Shown here: piece by piece, positions 1 through 6,724 of the stretch
How the letters are laid out: each line of letters begins with the position of its first letter
Position numbering within the stretch: position 1 is the stretch's first letter
Assembly (NCBI GenBank): GCA_030765665.1
Contig: JAVCCD010000132.1
Location: 1 to 8,342 of the forward strand
DNA: 8,342 nt
Source of the DNA: Candidatus Tenebribacter mawsonii
GTDB taxonomy: Bacteria; Cloacimonadota; Cloacimonadia; Cloacimonadales; TCS61
Direction: 5' to 3'
The notes under the pieces: model-generated
The model's database searches: none
What the model saw: the letters and a program-made list of their open reading frames with translations, nothing else
Told to the model about the DNA's origin: nothing
Translations under genes and position numbers: made by a program

Positions 1-788
1 CTATTGCATTTGCTCCAATCATGAGCCAATATGGGAACACAATGTCAGATATCGAAGGATACTTTTTTCTTGATGATATACCGGTTGGGAATCGAGAGAT
101 AGTTATTGCTGCTTTAGGGTATATCCCATTCACACAAAACGAAATTTTAGTTACAGAGAATGATACAATATATGTTTTATGTGAATTAGTACCTGATCCC
201 GATACTCCTCCCTCTCCACAAAATCCTCAAGCTTCTGTGTATGATGGGAATAATGTTCACTTAACTTGGGAGGAACCTGAGCTTCCATCTGAAGAATTGT
301 TAGCTTATAATGTATACCGAAATGGAATTATTTTGGTGAGTATAATAGAGGAAGAATATTATGATTTGGCTTTGATAAACGGATTATATAGTTATTACAT
401 CTCTGCAGTTTACGATTCCGGTGAATCACTTCCTACGGAAACAGTTAATGCTCAGATAAATGTTTCAGGCTCAGAGAATAATGTAATACAACAAAGTGAA
501 TATAATCTAACAAATTATCCTAATCCTTTTAACCCAACAACAAACATAATGTTCAATTTACCTCTTGAATTCTCAATAAGTGCTGAGTTAACAATTTACA
601 ACTTGAAGGGGCAGAAAATTCGACAATATTCAATATCTCAAAACGATCAAATATTAAATCAGCGATCTTCGATTATTTGGAATGGTACAGATCACAATGG
701 TAATTTTGTCTCCAGTGGAATTTACTTTTATCAATTAGTCATTGATGGGAATGTGTCTGCGAAGAACAAGATGATATTGTTGAAATAA
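1..788 (+). CDS. Secreted multidomain protein, C-terminal part (carboxypeptidase-regulatory-like, fibronectin III, YPNPFNPTT sorting tail); 5' end missing
   Basis: The reading frame is open to the left edge (first full codon at base 3), so this is the last ~261 residues of a longer protein; the ATG at 21 is internal. Visible domains in order are: the end of a carboxypeptidase-regulatory-like beta-sandwich (G-x-F/Y-F-L-DDIPVG, then ALGYIPF, about bases 50-195); a fibronectin type III-like module (PQNPQASV, LTWEEP, LAYNVYRNG, YSYYISAVYDSG, bases ~205-455); and a tail with NYPNPFNPTT, IYNLKGQKI, IWNGTDHNG, SSGIYFYQL and a final KMILLK. That tail matches the C-terminal module used for export and surface attachment in FCB-group bacteria (type IX-like sorting), so the product is probably secreted or on the cell surface. 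Catalytic or binding function would lie in the missing N-terminal part and cannot be called. The stop codon abuts the next ATG directly. Confidence 0.85.
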   Translation, partial: IAFAPIMSQYGNTMSDIEGYFFLDDIPVGNREIVIAALGYIPFTQNEILVTENDTIYVLCELVPDPDTPPSPQNPQASVYDGNNVHLTWEEPELPSEELLAYNVYRNGIILVSIIEEEYYDLALINGLYSYYISAVYDSGESLPTETVNAQINVSGSENNVIQQSEYNLTNYPNPFNPTTNIMFNLPLEFSISAELTIYNLKGQKIRQYSISQNDQILNQRSSIIWNGTDHNGNFVSSGIYFYQLVIDGNVSAKNKMILLK

Positions 789-1469
789 ATGAAATATAAA
801 TTAGTCTTATTTGATGCTGATGGTACACTCTATGATTTTGATACAGCTGAAAGAGAAGCTTTTGATAAGACTTTTAGGCAATTTGGGATTGATAAGAATT
901 TAGGGCAATTACATAAAAAATATGAAATTATAAATAAGGCTATCTGGCGTGATTTTGAGTTAAAAAAAATATCATCAAAAAACTTGAGAATTGAACGTTT
1001 TAGAAGATTTTTTACAATAGAGAAATTGCAACTTGATCCCTTGACTTTTAGCCCTAAATATCTTAAGAATCTCTCAGAAGGAACTCTACTATTATCAGGT
1101 GCTGTAGATATATGTAGTTTTTTATATGGGAAATGTGAACTTGCACTTGCCACTAATGGACTTGCTGATGTACAAAATCCGCGATTTGCAGATTCTTATC
1201 TATCAAAATATTTTAAGCATATATTTATTTCCGAAGAGATAGGGTATCCAAAACCAGATTCTGAATTTTTTGAACATATATTCAGAAAGCTCTCTCATAA
1301 AGAATCTGCAATTATTATTGGAGATAGTTTAACTTCAGATATTAAGGGTGGAAATGATTTTGGAATTGACACATGTTGGTTCAATCCAAATAAACGTATC
1401 AATAAAAGTTGGATAATTCCAACTTTTGAAATTAGTGATCTTTCAGAGTTAAAAGAAATAATAATATAA
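789..1469 (+). CDS. HAD-superfamily 5'-nucleotidase, YjjG/YfnB-like
   Basis: A 226-residue cytoplasmic HAD hydrolase carrying all four motifs. Motif I is DADGT (D9 nucleophile, D11 acid/base), motif II is the Thr of ATNG (T122), motif III is K155 in YPKPDSEF, and motif IV is GDSLTSD (178-184). A helical cap lies between motifs I and II (about 15-100). The stretch TNGLADVQNPR, together with DIKGG, GIDTCWFNP and a closing IIPTFEI, resembles the YjjG/YfnB family of pyrimidine nucleotidases, which in E. coli dephosphorylate non-canonical pyrimidine nucleotides such as dUMP. Exact substrate here is inferred. The ATG follows the preceding stop with no gap and no clear Shine-Dalgarno, so translation may be coupled. 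The gene ends 13 nt before the phnD-like gene, suggesting one transcript. Length is normal for the family. Confidence 0.82.
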   Translation: MKYKLVLFDADGTLYDFDTAEREAFDKTFRQFGIDKNLGQLHKKYEIINKAIWRDFELKKISSKNLRIERFRRFFTIEKLQLDPLTFSPKYLKNLSEGTLLLSGAVDICSFLYGKCELALATNGLADVQNPRFADSYLSKYFKHIFISEEIGYPKPDSEFFEHIFRKLSHKESAIIIGDSLTSDIKGGNDFGIDTCWFNPNKRINKSWIIPTFEISDLSELKEIII

Positions 1470-1482
1470 AAGGAGATATAAA

Positions 1483-2382
1483 ATGAGAATAATTAAAGTA
1501 TTATTACTTTTTGTAGTTTTGCTAACAATAAGTTGTGGTGAACAAGCAGAGTTGGGAACCAAAAAGAATCCGATCAAGATGTATTTTGTACCATCCATGG
1601 AAGCCGGAAAGATAGTTACCAGCGGTAAAGAAGTTGCAGATTTTATCACCGAAAAAACAGGTTATTATTTCAAGGTAGCAGTTCCAACCAGCTATGCATC
1701 TGTTATCGAAGCTATGGGAACCAATGAGACTGATATTGCCTGGCTGGCAACTTTTGCCTACGTTCTGGCAAATCAGAAATTCGGAGCTGAAGTAGCTTTA
1801 ACAGCAGTACGAAAAGGATTGGATAAATATAAAGGACAGTTCATTGCTCTTGCAAATAGCGAGATCAACAGTTTAGAAGATATTGATGGAAAAATCATTG
1901 CCTATACTGATGCTGCGTCTACTTCTGGTTTCATGTATCCATCTGCTCTTCTTGCCAGAAAAGGAATAAAGCCGGATAAATACTTCTTCGCCGGAGGCCA
2001 TCCTCAATCGATCTTAGCAGTTTATGATGGCAATGCAGATGTGGGCTGTACTTTTTGGGCTCCTGAAGGTGATGATGGTCCTCGTGATGCACGTCGAGCT
2101 ATAATAGAAACCTATCCTGATGTGATGGAAAAGATCAAAATAATAGGTTACACTGATTGGATTCCAAATGATACCGTCACATTCCGTAAAGATTTTCCAC
2201 AAGAAATGAAAGAACAAGTAGTGAATGCTTTATTGGAGTATGCCGGAACCAAAGAAGGTCATGAAACTTTAGTTAGACTTCTGGATATAGATAATTTTGT
2301 CCGCTCAACAGATGCTGATTATGAAATAGTCCGTCAGACTATAAAAGCTATCGGCAAAGATGCATCTGAATTGATAAAGTGA
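1483..2382 (+). CDS. phnD: PhnD-like phosphate/phosphonate/phosphite ABC transporter substrate-binding lipoprotein
   Basis: A 299-residue exported solute-binding protein. A short hydrophobic signal (MRIIKVLLLFVVLLTIS) is followed by Cys18, a likely lipidation site, so the protein should be membrane-anchored on the periplasmic side. Family hallmarks are SYASVIEAM with Y71, DIAWLATFAYVLA (84-96), the anion-binding helix start STSGF (146-150) and GGHPQSILAVYDGNADVG (171-188). In PhnD structures the Ser-Thr-Ser turn and the tyrosine bind the phosphorus oxyanion. Ligand identity (phosphonate, phosphite, phosphate ester or phosphate) is not readable from these residues. AGGAG at 1471-1475, 7 nt before ATG, fixes the start. 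It is followed after 45 nt by the ATPase gene. By eye, codon use is somewhat less AT-biased than in the radical SAM gene downstream. Confidence 0.9.
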   Translation: MRIIKVLLLFVVLLTISCGEQAELGTKKNPIKMYFVPSMEAGKIVTSGKEVADFITEKTGYYFKVAVPTSYASVIEAMGTNETDIAWLATFAYVLANQKFGAEVALTAVRKGLDKYKGQFIALANSEINSLEDIDGKIIAYTDAASTSGFMYPSALLARKGIKPDKYFFAGGHPQSILAVYDGNADVGCTFWAPEGDDGPRDARRAIIETYPDVMEKIKIIGYTDWIPNDTVTFRKDFPQEMKEQVVNALLEYAGTKEGHETLVRLLDIDNFVRSTDADYEIVRQTIKAIGKDASELIK

Positions 2383-2427
2383 TTTCTATTTTTCTCACAG
2401 ACCATATGTTAGGATAAAAGGAGTAAT

Positions 2428-3195
2428 ATGAAAAATATTATTGAAATAAAGAATCTCCATAAGATTTATAAGTCCGGAACGCATGCTCTCAAAGGTGTAG
2501 ATTTAGATGTAAAAGAGGGTGAATTCTGCATTCTCCTGGGTCTTTCCGGTTCAGGTAAATCTACTCTTCTTCGCTGTTTAAATCGTCTCATTGAACCTAC
2601 TTCCGGTAAAATCAATATCGATGGGGAAGATGTAATTGAGGCAAAAGGACAGAAACTCCGCTATATCCGCCGCAAGATCGGTATGATATTTCAGCAGTTC
2701 AACCTGATAAATAATCTAAGTTCAATTACAAATGTATTAACAGGTAAGTTAGGCTATTCATCATTACTTCATTCACTCACTTTTTCTCAACATAAAGATG
2801 ACATGAAAACTGCTTTGGATAATCTAACAAGGGTAGGTCTGAAAGAATTTGCTCATAAAAAAACAAGAAATTTGAGCGGTGGACAGCAGCAGCGTGTTGC
2901 AATTGCCCGAGCCTTGATGCAGGATCCTAAAATCATTTTAGCTGATGAACCTGTTGCCAGCCTTGATCCTGCTACTGCAGATTCAGTAATGCATTACTTA
3001 GGAGAATTGAATAAGTCTGATAAAATGACGGTTATATGTTCGCTTCACTTTCTTAGTCTTGCCAGGAAATATGGTTCACGAGTTATCGCTTTAAAAGATG
3101 GAAATATCGTATTCGATGGTTTACCAGCAGAAATTGATGAAAAAAAGTTCAAAGAAATATACGGTGAAGAAGCCGAGGAGGTTGAGATCAGATGA
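2428..3195 (+). CDS. phnC: PhnC-like ABC transporter ATP-binding protein
   Basis: A 255-residue cytoplasmic ATPase that powers the importer with PhnD and PhnE. All nucleotide-binding motifs are intact: Walker A GLSGSGKS (38-45), Q-loop FQQF (88-91), signature LSGGQQQR (149-156), Walker B IILADEP (169-175), D-loop SLD (178-180) and switch His207. The phrases GLSGSGKSTLLRCLNRLIEP, RRKIGMIFQQFNLI, VLTGKLGY and ADEPVASLDP are characteristic of the PhnC subfamily, separating it from general amino-acid or PstB ATPases. Length is typical. A strong AAGGAG (2418-2423) sits 4 nt before the ATG. The stop overlaps the permease start by ATGA (3192-3195), indicating translational coupling and a shared complex. 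Confidence 0.93.
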   Translation: MKNIIEIKNLHKIYKSGTHALKGVDLDVKEGEFCILLGLSGSGKSTLLRCLNRLIEPTSGKINIDGEDVIEAKGQKLRYIRRKIGMIFQQFNLINNLSSITNVLTGKLGYSSLLHSLTFSQHKDDMKTALDNLTRVGLKEFAHKKTRNLSGGQQQRVAIARALMQDPKIILADEPVASLDPATADSVMHYLGELNKSDKMTVICSLHFLSLARKYGSRVIALKDGNIVFDGLPAEIDEKKFKEIYGEEAEEVEIR

Positions 3196-4199
3196 AAAAG
3201 GAAAATAAGTTCAAATTTATTCTTCAGGCAATAGCAACCGACCTTCTCTTTTGGATATATATTTTTGGTTGTATTTCATTTCTATCGAACCACTGGTTTG
3301 AAATAGTGCTTCAAAGCAAGCTTGTGGTTATACTCGGCTTTGCTGTTGGATTGACTTCATTCATCTTAGGTCTTTCTGTTGGAAGAAAAGTATTCCTTCC
3401 TACAACTAAAACAGAAAACAAGTGGTACAAAACATTTTGGGGTTGGTCTGTCTTTTTGATACTGCTTACCACATTTATTGTCGGTTGGAATCTGGTAGAA
3501 GTTGATCTTTATAAATTGTTTGCAAAATTCCAGAATGCCGGTGGTATTATGAAAGGAATATTCAATCCTAATATGGATATCCTGATGCAATGTCTAGCAG
3601 CACTGGCTGAAACAATTTATCTGGCATTACTTGCCACTATTTTTGCTATTCCACTTGCCTTTTTGCTAAGCTTTTTTGCAGCTCGTAATTTGATGCCTCA
3701 AACATTTCTGGGAAATTCAATTTACATAATTGTGAGAACAATTGCCACTGTTTTTCGTTCCATTGAAGCAATTGTGTGGGCGATCATTTTCAGTGTGTGG
3801 GTGGGGATTGGACCTTTTGCTGGTATGCTGGCTCTTATGATCCATTCAATTGCATCATTAACCAAACTTTATTCTGAACAAATTGAAAATATAAATCCCG
3901 GTCCTGTGGAGGCAATAAAGGCAACAGGAGCGAATACAGTTCAAACCTGGATCTTTGCTGTTGTTCCCCAGATAATTTCACCATTCCTGGCTTTCACGAT
4001 CTACCGCTGGGATATTAATGTTCGCATGGCAACTATTGTAGGTTTTGTTGGTGGTGGGGGGATTGGACTTCTTCTTCTTCAACAACAGCAGATGTTACGT
4101 TGGCAAAATGTTGGAGTCATTATTTGGTTGATCGCTATAGTTGTATGGATAATGGATATGGTAAGTGCCAAGGTGCGAGAGAAATTGCAGGAAATGTAA
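3192..4199 (+). CDS. phnE: PhnE-like ABC transporter permease with extended N-terminus
   Basis: A 335-residue inner-membrane permease, partner of the preceding ATPase and lipoprotein. The C-terminal ~200 residues are the standard binding-protein-dependent permease domain: LAETIYLALLATIFAIPLAF (138-157), RTIATVFRSIEAIVWAIIF (182-200), IGPFAGMLALMIHSIASL (206-223), the cytoplasmic EAA loop EAIKATGA (240-247) ending near P259, NVRMATIVGFVGGGGIG (276-292), and a final helix at about 307-325. The EAA loop is the docking site for the ATPase. Ahead of this core are about 130 residues with three further hydrophobic stretches (15-36, 44-63, 81-104), longer than the commonly seen ~260-residue PhnE. The start overlaps the phnC stop (ATGA). 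No independent promoter is visible. Confidence 0.9.
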   Translation: MKKENKFKFILQAIATDLLFWIYIFGCISFLSNHWFEIVLQSKLVVILGFAVGLTSFILGLSVGRKVFLPTTKTENKWYKTFWGWSVFLILLTTFIVGWNLVEVDLYKLFAKFQNAGGIMKGIFNPNMDILMQCLAALAETIYLALLATIFAIPLAFLLSFFAARNLMPQTFLGNSIYIIVRTIATVFRSIEAIVWAIIFSVWVGIGPFAGMLALMIHSIASLTKLYSEQIENINPGPVEAIKATGANTVQTWIFAVVPQIISPFLAFTIYRWDINVRMATIVGFVGGGGIGLLLLQQQQMLRWQNVGVIIWLIAIVVWIMDMVSAKVREKLQEM

Positions 4200-4242
4200 T
4201 TTTATTAATCTGTTAAGAAATATTTTAAAAGTAATCAAAAAA

Positions 4243-4899
4243 ATGAAATATAAAGCAGTGATTTTTGATCTTGATGGAACCCTGATCGATTCGATGGGAA
4301 TTTGGATTCAAATTGATAAAGAATATTTAGAAAAACGTAATATTCCTGTTCCTGATGATCTTTTAAAAGATGTGAAAACTGGTAACAGCTTCAATGAGAT
4401 CTGTAAGTATTTCAAAGAAAAATTTAACCTACCAGATTCAATTGAAGAGATTGGTGCAGAATGGACTAGTATGGTAGAAGAGCATTATAAAACTGATGTC
4501 AAACTAAAGCCTGGAGCTCATGAGTTCATAAATTATTTAAGTGCTAATAATGTGAAAATGGCAATAGGGACTAGTAATACCAAATATCTCACAAAAACAG
4601 TTTTAGATGCGAATGGGGTACTGGAATTTTTTAGTTCTATAGTTGCCGGATGTGAAGATATTAAGGGTAAGCCATACCCAGACATATTCTTAAAAGCAGC
4701 TAAAGAATTAGATGTGGCTCCTGAAGATTGTCTTGTTATAGAAGATACGTTACATGGAGTTATCGCTGCTCATAATGGTGGAATGGATGCTTTTGCTATT
4801 TTTGATGATAATGATACTCATGAAATTGATGCATTAAAGAAGAAAGCAGAATTCTATGCATACAATTTCAATGAGATTTCGAAGGAGTTTTTAGGATGA
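4243..4899 (+). CDS. HAD-IA family phosphatase, beta-phosphoglucomutase-like
   Basis: A 218-residue cytoplasmic HAD enzyme. Motif I is DLDGT (D9, D11), followed by LIDSM; the helical cap spans roughly 16-85; motif II is GTSN (T110/S111); motif III is K143 in GKPYPDIF; motif IV is IEDTLHG (E167, D168), then VIAAHNGGM. This pattern fits the sugar-phosphate phosphatase/beta-phosphoglucomutase-like group. DLDGT rather than DWAGT argues against a PhnX phosphonatase. The substrate is unknown. I chose the ATG at 4243 because the family begins at MKYKAVIFDLDGT. The earlier in-frame ATG at 4165 would add 26 cysteine- and basic-rich residues read through the end of phnE. No good Shine-Dalgarno precedes either start. 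The gene lies 43 nt after phnE and overlaps the radical SAM gene by ATGA. Confidence 0.82.
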   Translation: MKYKAVIFDLDGTLIDSMGIWIQIDKEYLEKRNIPVPDDLLKDVKTGNSFNEICKYFKEKFNLPDSIEEIGAEWTSMVEEHYKTDVKLKPGAHEFINYLSANNVKMAIGTSNTKYLTKTVLDANGVLEFFSSIVAGCEDIKGKPYPDIFLKAAKELDVAPEDCLVIEDTLHGVIAAHNGGMDAFAIFDDNDTHEIDALKKKAEFYAYNFNEISKEFLG

Positions 4900-5837
4900 A
4901 GCAAAAAAATACTTACTGCTATTTCTTATGGGAAGAAGCTTTTATTAATGATAAGGGGAACGTTTATTCCTGTTGTCATCAGAAACCAGGAATTCTAGGA
5001 AATATTTATAAAAATACATTAGAAGAGATTTTAACTTTTCCTAAAACAAAAAAGCTTCGGCGACTTTCTTTACTAGGGAAACTTAAATGTCATAAGAATT
5101 GTAACTTGTTGGGTGATCGCAAATTTGAAGATCCACCTGAAAATCATGAGTTTAAATATGAAATGGTAACAGGTTTAAAAATACTTTTTGGTGAAGGCTG
5201 TAATATAAATTGTGTTATGTGCTGGCAAAATAGTAAAAAGAAAAGAGAGCTGAATCCACAAGTTCTAATAAATAATATTAACCTGTCGTCAATAGTACAA
5301 ATAGATCTGCAAGGTGGAGAACCACTTTATCTCAAATCGGCAAGAATGTATTTTGATCACTGTTTAAAACAAAACAAACAAGTTTCGTTTTTAACAAATG
5401 GTACGATTATGAATGAAAAATGGGCAGAAAAAATTGCTCAATATTCAAGGGCTTTAAGTATCTCTCTGAATGCAGCAACTAAAGAAACACACGAAAAAAT
5501 AAATCTTGGCTCATCCTGGGATACAGTTTTGAAAAACATTCAGTTACTAAAAAAAGCAAAAAAAAAAAACGATTCAGAAATGGAAATAGCTGGTCATATG
5601 ACTATCATTTCATCTAACCTGCATGAAATTCCATTATTTATAGATAAATATAAAGAATTTGGATTTGATCGAATAAAATTTGGTTTTGACTTTCGGATAC
5701 CGATATATTTAAAACTTCATCCTAAAATGAAAAAAGAATTAATGCGTAAAGTTTCTCTTTCACTAAAATTGCAACAATATAATAAATCAATAAATATAGA
5801 TAGATTAAAATATTTAGGATTAGTTGATTATTTGTAA
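4896..5837 (+). CDS. Radical SAM protein with N-terminal SPASM-like cysteine region
   Basis: A 313-residue protein. The radical SAM 4Fe-4S motif is CNINCVMC (C102, C106, C109), and core elements follow in order: QGGEP (139-143, SAM-binding GGE), LTNGT (166-170) and SISLNAAT (188-195). Ahead of the core, residues 8-69 look like a SPASM-type auxiliary cluster segment: C8, INDKGNVYSCC with the G-x4-C pattern (G21, C26, C27), GNIYKNTLEEI, and CHKNC (C65, C69). SPASM domains more commonly follow the catalytic domain. The C-terminal ~40 residues are Lys/Leu-rich with no further cysteines. Substrate and reaction are unknown; peptide modification or sugar/cell-envelope chemistry are both possible. 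The start overlaps the preceding HAD stop, so the two are probably translated together. A run of 12 A (5558-5569) lies inside the gene. AT content appears higher than in the phn genes. Confidence 0.8.
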   Translation: MKQKNTYCYFLWEEAFINDKGNVYSCCHQKPGILGNIYKNTLEEILTFPKTKKLRRLSLLGKLKCHKNCNLLGDRKFEDPPENHEFKYEMVTGLKILFGEGCNINCVMCWQNSKKKRELNPQVLINNINLSSIVQIDLQGGEPLYLKSARMYFDHCLKQNKQVSFLTNGTIMNEKWAEKIAQYSRALSISLNAATKETHEKINLGSSWDTVLKNIQLLKKAKKKNDSEMEIAGHMTIISSNLHEIPLFIDKYKEFGFDRIKFGFDFRIPIYLKLHPKMKKELMRKVSLSLKLQQYNKSINIDRLKYLGLVDYL

Positions 5838-5891
5838 ACTTCTCGTGTAACTCTCAAAAAACATCTCCGAAAGTTAATATAAATTTGCTTA

Positions 5892-5922
5892 TTGACAGAA
5901 AAACATTATCTTAATTTGCATA
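5892..5922 (+). promoter_or_regulatory. Probable sigma70-type promoter of the csoR operon
   Basis: TTGACA at 5892-5897 is a perfect -35 hexamer. Candidate -10 hexamers are weak: TTTGCA (5915-5920) with a 17-nt spacer, or TTGCAT (5916-5921) with 18. The -10 region runs into the palindrome starting at 5921, so a bound repressor would block polymerase. This is the only convincing -35 in the 116-nt gap between the radical SAM gene and csoR. Confidence 0.5.
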
Positions 5923-5935
5923 CCCCCATAGGGTA
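5921..5935. promoter_or_regulatory. CsoR-type operator, TACCC-N5-GGGTA palindrome
   Basis: TACCC (5921-5925) and GGGTA (5931-5935) form an inverted repeat around CCATA. GC-rich TACCC/GGGTA half-sites of this kind are known operators of the CsoR/RcnR/CstR repressor family. The site lies 18 nt before the ATG of a csoR gene and overlaps the likely -10 region, so it fits autoregulation of the whole three-gene unit. Confidence 0.75.
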
Positions 5936-5953
5936 CATTAAATTGGAGGATTT

Positions 5954-6262
5954 ATGAGCGAAATGTGCGAGCATTGTTCAATTAGAACTGCACATCATTC
6001 AGCAGAGATAAAAAAAGATTTTCGTGATAGATTAAATAGAATTGAAGGTCAGGTTCGTGCAGTAAACCGAATGATTGCTGAAGATGTATATTGTAATGAT
6101 ATTTTAAATCAAATATCTGCTGTGCAATCTGCTCTTACCTCTGTTTCGAAATTAATTTTAGAAGCTCATTTGAAAAGTTGTGTTGTAGAGCAGATTCAAG
6201 AAGGGAAAGTTGAGGTTCTTGATGAAGTTATGAAAACAATAGATAAGTTGATGAGAAAATAG
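5954..6262 (+). CDS. csoR: CsoR family copper-sensing transcriptional repressor
   Basis: A 102-residue all-helical DNA-binding repressor of the DUF156 (CsoR/RcnR) family. The conserved block RLNRIEGQVRAVNRMI (26-41) is followed by the metal-ligand set C47, H72 and C76. The 25- and 4-residue spacings equal those of the M. tuberculosis Cu(I) sensor CsoR (C36, H61, C65), and Tyr46 precedes the first ligand as in that protein. This favours Cu(I) over Ni/Co (RcnR) or persulfide (CstR) sensing. The N-terminus adds C5-x2-C8 and H14-H15, a possible extra metal site seen in some relatives. GGAGG (5945-5949) lies 4 nt before the ATG. Cu(I) binding should release the protein from the palindrome just upstream, derepressing the cysteine-rich protein and permease genes downstream. 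Confidence 0.9.
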   Translation: MSEMCEHCSIRTAHHSAEIKKDFRDRLNRIEGQVRAVNRMIAEDVYCNDILNQISAVQSALTSVSKLILEAHLKSCVVEQIQEGKVEVLDEVMKTIDKLMRK

Positions 6263-6330
6263 ATGATTGGATAATAAAGTTGTAATAAAATGAAAAAAAA
6301 ATAATTCTTAAAAAAGAAGGAGAGAAAAAA

Positions 6331-6711
6331 ATGAAGAAAAGTATGATGATAATGATGATGATGGTAATAGTATTCTCAATGAATCTATTCGGAGAAATTG
6401 TAAATGAAAAAGCTGCTGACCATGTTTGTACTGCAGAATGTAAGCATGAAGAAGTAAAAAAAAAGTGTGATGCTAACTGTATGAAGCCATGCTGTGCAGA
6501 TAAGAAAGTAGAGAAAAATCATGTATGTACAGAAAAAGGTGAACTTGCAATAAATCACGTTTGCACAGACGAATGCAAGCTTGATGAAACAAACAAAACT
6601 TGTGAATTAGCAATGCTTAAAAACCAATGTTCTTCTCAAGCAAAAGATGATGGTTGTAAACCTGCTGGTTGTGAAAAAAAAGTAGTAGATAAAGATTGTC
6701 AAAAACAATAA
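6331..6711 (+). CDS. Small exported cysteine-rich protein with HVCT-x-ECK repeats, putative metal-binding
   Basis: A 126-residue protein starting with a basic MKK and a Met-rich hydrophobic stretch (5-20), a probable Sec signal peptide ending near residue 21. The remainder is hydrophilic, Lys-rich and contains 14 cysteines (33, 37, 46, 50, 54, 55, 66, 78, 82, 91, 100, 109, 114, 123). Two 17-residue units, 30-46 and 75-91, match at 10 positions and have the form HVCT-x-ECK-x8-C. A partial copy (NHVCTE) lies at 63-68, and a CC pair at 54-55. I recall HVCTxxCK motifs in small Bacteroidota proteins, but I cannot name a characterised family. AAGGAG (6317-6322) is 8 nt before the ATG. It lies between csoR and a metal permease, 13 nt from the latter, so periplasmic copper buffering or delivery is the likeliest role. 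That role is inferred, not shown. Confidence 0.8.
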   Translation: MKKSMMIMMMMVIVFSMNLFGEIVNEKAADHVCTAECKHEEVKKKCDANCMKPCCADKKVEKNHVCTEKGELAINHVCTDECKLDETNKTCELAMLKNQCSSQAKDDGCKPAGCEKKVVDKDCQKQ

Positions 6712-6724
6712 ATAAGAGGAAAAG

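Noticed and set aside
830..1153. Open frame of 107 codons on the - strand
   Set aside because: It is antisense to the YjjG-like gene, which has all four HAD motifs; nothing recognisable in the antisense product.
4165..4242. Upstream in-frame ATG that would extend the second HAD protein by 26 residues
   Set aside because: It lies within the end of phnE, encodes an atypical Cys/Arg-rich stretch, and HAD proteins of this type start at MKYKAVIFDLDGT; 4243 is preferred.
4243..4899. Phosphonoacetaldehyde hydrolase (PhnX) beside the phosphonate-type importer
   Set aside because: PhnX has a DWAGT-type nucleophile motif and a cap lysine; this protein has DLDGT and a beta-phosphoglucomutase-like layout.
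6343..6363. ATGATG-type trinucleotide repeat as a phase-variation switch
   Set aside because: Length changes would be in whole codons, altering only the number of Met residues in the signal peptide, so there is no on/off frameshift.
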